From Lachnospiraceae bacterium (GTDB lineage Bacteria > Bacillota > Clostridia > Lachnospirales > Lachnospiraceae), in assembly GCA_902363135.1 (NCBI GenBank), contig CABIZF010000008.1:1-64000 (forward strand): a DNA stretch of 64,000 bases, written 5' to 3'. Shown here piece after piece: positions 62,313-64,000 of this stretch (the first letter of the stretch is position 1; each line of letters begins with the position of its first letter). The position numbers and the translations under genes are program-made. A model generated the notes under the pieces. It ran no database searches. It was not told the origin of the DNA and was given only the letters and a program-made list of their open reading frames with translations.

Positions 62313-64000
62313 TTATCGTACACTGTACGGATTCTGGAAGGTATCGGTCGGGTCATAGCTCTTGGAGAGGCTCTGCTTCGGTACCTTTTCAATTTCGATA
62401 TTGCTCGGCTTCGTGACCTTGTTGCTGACGGTTACCTTCGTGCCCACCGGAACATTGTCGAACAGCCATTTTGCATGCTTTACAGAGAGTCGGATACATC
62501 CGGCGGAAGCTGCGGTGCCGAGCTTGTTGTACTCGGAGGTCTCCAGTGTGTATGGATTGTTGTAGCTCGTATTCGGCACGGAGTGGAAGAGGATATCCGA
62601 AGTAATGTGGGAGCAATACTGTCCCCAGGTCGGTCCCATCAGCTCATGCCAGTACAGCTTATCCTTGATCGTGAACGTACCGGCCGGTGTAGTGCATCCG
62701 GCACGGGCAGTCGAGCAGACAAATGCCTTGACTGCGGTGTTGCCCCGGTATACGACGACAAAGCACTGATAGCCGTTGCTGGCGGTACCGCGCTGTACCT
62801 TAATGCTCCACGGCCCGGTCAGAGATACTTTGATCTTACCGTTTGTGCCGAAGTCATACAGCTTTCCGTCGATCGTACGTTTTCCGGTCACCATCTTGCC
62901 GGTCGTCTTATCGAAATAATACTTTACATCATTTTGCTGCAGCCATCCGGTTTGCATTCTTCCATCTGAATTGAAGTAATAGGTGCCATCATTTGTCCGG
63001 TACCATCCGGTGATCGCGGCTCCATAGGTCTTCGAGGCAGAGGATGGGGTAAGGTAATATTTAGCCTTCTGGTAGGTAAGCCATCCGGTTTGCATGACTC
63101 CGGTCTTCGGGCCAAAGAAATATTTCCGTCCGTTGACGGTCACCCATCCGGTCTTCCGTGCACCCTTCGTGTTTGCGTAATACATATCTGCGCCGACCCG
63201 GAAGAAACCGGTCTCGACTACGCCGTTTGCATCAAAGTAATAATAGGACTTACCAATCTTCAGCCAGCTGAATTCCTGGCGTGCGCAGCCATTTTTCGGA
63301 TTGAAGTAGTAGCGCTTTTTGTTGATGGTCTTCCAGCCGGAAGCACGCTTGTAGTTCGACAGGTAATAGTAGGTCTTGTCATCCGCCTTTACCCAGCCGG
63401 TCTTGGCTGTGCCGGTCTTTTCATTAAAGTAGAAGGTGGATTTGCCGACCTTTACAAGTCCCGAAACACGTTCGCCGGTCTTTTTGTCGAAGTAGTACTG
63501 CTTGCCCTTTACCTTGCGCAGCCCGGTCAGCAGTATGCCCTTTGAGGAAGCGTTGTAGTACTTTCCGTCATAGGAAGATCTTCCGTACGAAGTCATACGT
63601 CCCTTCGGAGTCACGTGATAAAGCTTTCCTTTGACCTTGATCGTGCCGAGCTGAATCTTTCCGTCAGCGCCTGCGTAGTAATATTTGCCTTTGGACTTTA
63701 CCCACGTGTTGACTGCGACCCGACCCTTCTTACTGTTTAAAAAGAAGTAATAGTCGTTGGAGTTGTCGCCGATCCGGTACAGTCCTGCGTAGCCCTTGCA
63801 GAGCTTTCCGCTTTCCGGATGGAAGTAGTAGGTGTATTTGTCCAGCTTGATTGCACCGGTGAAGCGATAGCCGTTGGCGTCAAAGTAATAGGTCGCGCCA
63901 TCGATATCCTTCAGGCCGGTCACCCGCGTATCATTTTGCAGATAGAAAACACCGCCATCGTCCCGCTGCCAGCCGTCTGCTGCCTGGACACTCGTCATCG
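62313..64000 (-). CDS. L,D-transpeptidase with choline-binding-type cell wall repeats (5' partial)
   Basis: The gene runs off the window end; 561 residues are visible and the signal peptide is probably beyond it (VQAADG looks like a cleavage site). About 15 cell-wall-binding repeats of roughly 20 residues follow (GWxxxxGxxYYF type: TGWVKADDKTYYYL, SGWKTINKKRYYFNP, TGWLTYQKAKYYL and so on), which bind the wall from outside. The C-terminal YkuD domain (about 395-535) has the catalytic motif HSVP...AASAGCIRL, with the active Cys codon at 62498-62496. It probably makes 3-3 cross-links or anchors proteins in peptidoglycan. Confidence 0.93.
   Translation of the reverse strand, partial: MTSVQAADGWQRDDGGVFYLQNDTRVTGLKDIDGATYYFDANGYRFTGAIKLDKYTYYFHPESGKLCKGYAGLYRIGDNSNDYYFFLNSKKGRVAVNTWVKSKGKYYYAGADGKIQLGTIKVKGKLYHVTPKGRMTSYGRSSYDGKYYNASSKGILLTGLRKVKGKQYYFDKKTGERVSGLVKVGKSTFYFNEKTGTAKTGWVKADDKTYYYLSNYKRASGWKTINKKRYYFNPKNGCARQEFSWLKIGKSYYYFDANGVVETGFFRVGADMYYANTKGARKTGWVTVNGRKYFFGPKTGVMQTGWLTYQKAKYYLTPSSASKTYGAAITGWYRTNDGTYYFNSDGRMQTGWLQQNDVKYYFDKTTGKMVTGKRTIDGKLYDFGTNGKIKVSLTGPWSIKVQRGTASNGYQCFVVVYRGNTAVKAFVCSTARAGCTTPAGTFTIKDKLYWHELMGPTWGQYCSHITSDILFHSVPNTSYNNPYTLETSEYNKLGTAASAGCIRLSVKHAKWLFDNVPVGTKVTVSNKVTKPSNIEIEKVPKQSLSKSYDPTDTFQNPYSVR

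Overview
The window looks like a chromosomal segment of a Gram-positive anaerobe of the class Clostridia, most likely a Lachnospiraceae gut-type bacterium. The basis is the mix of genes: pyruvate formate-lyase with its activase, an F-type ATP synthase operon, a folate operon with a fused FolB-FolK, an ECF-type vitamin importer with a NiaR-like repressor, an AraC/YesMN-regulated sugar importer, strong GGAGG ribosome binding sites, and a choline-binding-type repeat L,D-transpeptidase. No species is assigned. No tRNA and no CRISPR array was seen.

Layout. 1-64 is the 3' end of a 23S rRNA, followed by a terminator but no 5S gene. 390-4881 is a folate operon (folC, folE, an HD hydrolase, folP, folBK). 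5060-8270 is pflB-pflA with a clear promoter. A tnpB-only IS200/IS605-type element (about 8305-9785) lies between pflA and what looks like its terminator. 10049-13330 holds a secreted Ig-like protein, a CorA-type channel and a ferredoxin-type aldo/keto reductase. 13392-18817 is a BlaR1/BlaI-like sensor-repressor pair facing a cassette of small exported and membrane proteins, with an inverted-repeat operator between the two divergent promoters. 18874-26597 is a LysR regulator divergent from the ATP synthase operon, in which the delta and alpha subunits are one fused ORF. 26781-30483 is an ECF importer with an in-operon NiaR-like regulator, so probably niacin uptake. 30501-37892 carries a YczE-like membrane protein, an M28 peptidase, a GH2 enzyme and a BvgS-like hybrid kinase.

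38123-49485 is visibly AT-richer than its surroundings and is bounded by an IS30-type transposase remnant and a MITE-like element. It encodes a YesMN two-component system, a sugar ABC importer without its own ATPase, a six-hairpin glycosidase-like protein, an ADP-ribosylglycohydrolase-family protein and a D-psicose (allulose) 3-epimerase. I regard this as the best candidate for an undescribed catabolic system. 49856-62130 returns to housekeeping: uvrB, uvrA, mreB-like, recD2, comFC, cdaA, cdaR and an HPr-like gene. The window ends inside an L,D-transpeptidase on the minus strand.

Non-coding DNA is unusually rich in dispersed structured repeats. One family folds as a three-way junction whose stems differ between copies by compensating changes (two copies in the atp operon, one after uvrA). 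A second family (CCCTGTCAGCAG...TTGCGAATGTCCGC) occurs in at least five intergenic places, and a third short motif (GACCTTTTGACCC) in four. All calls are from reading the sequence; no database search was possible.
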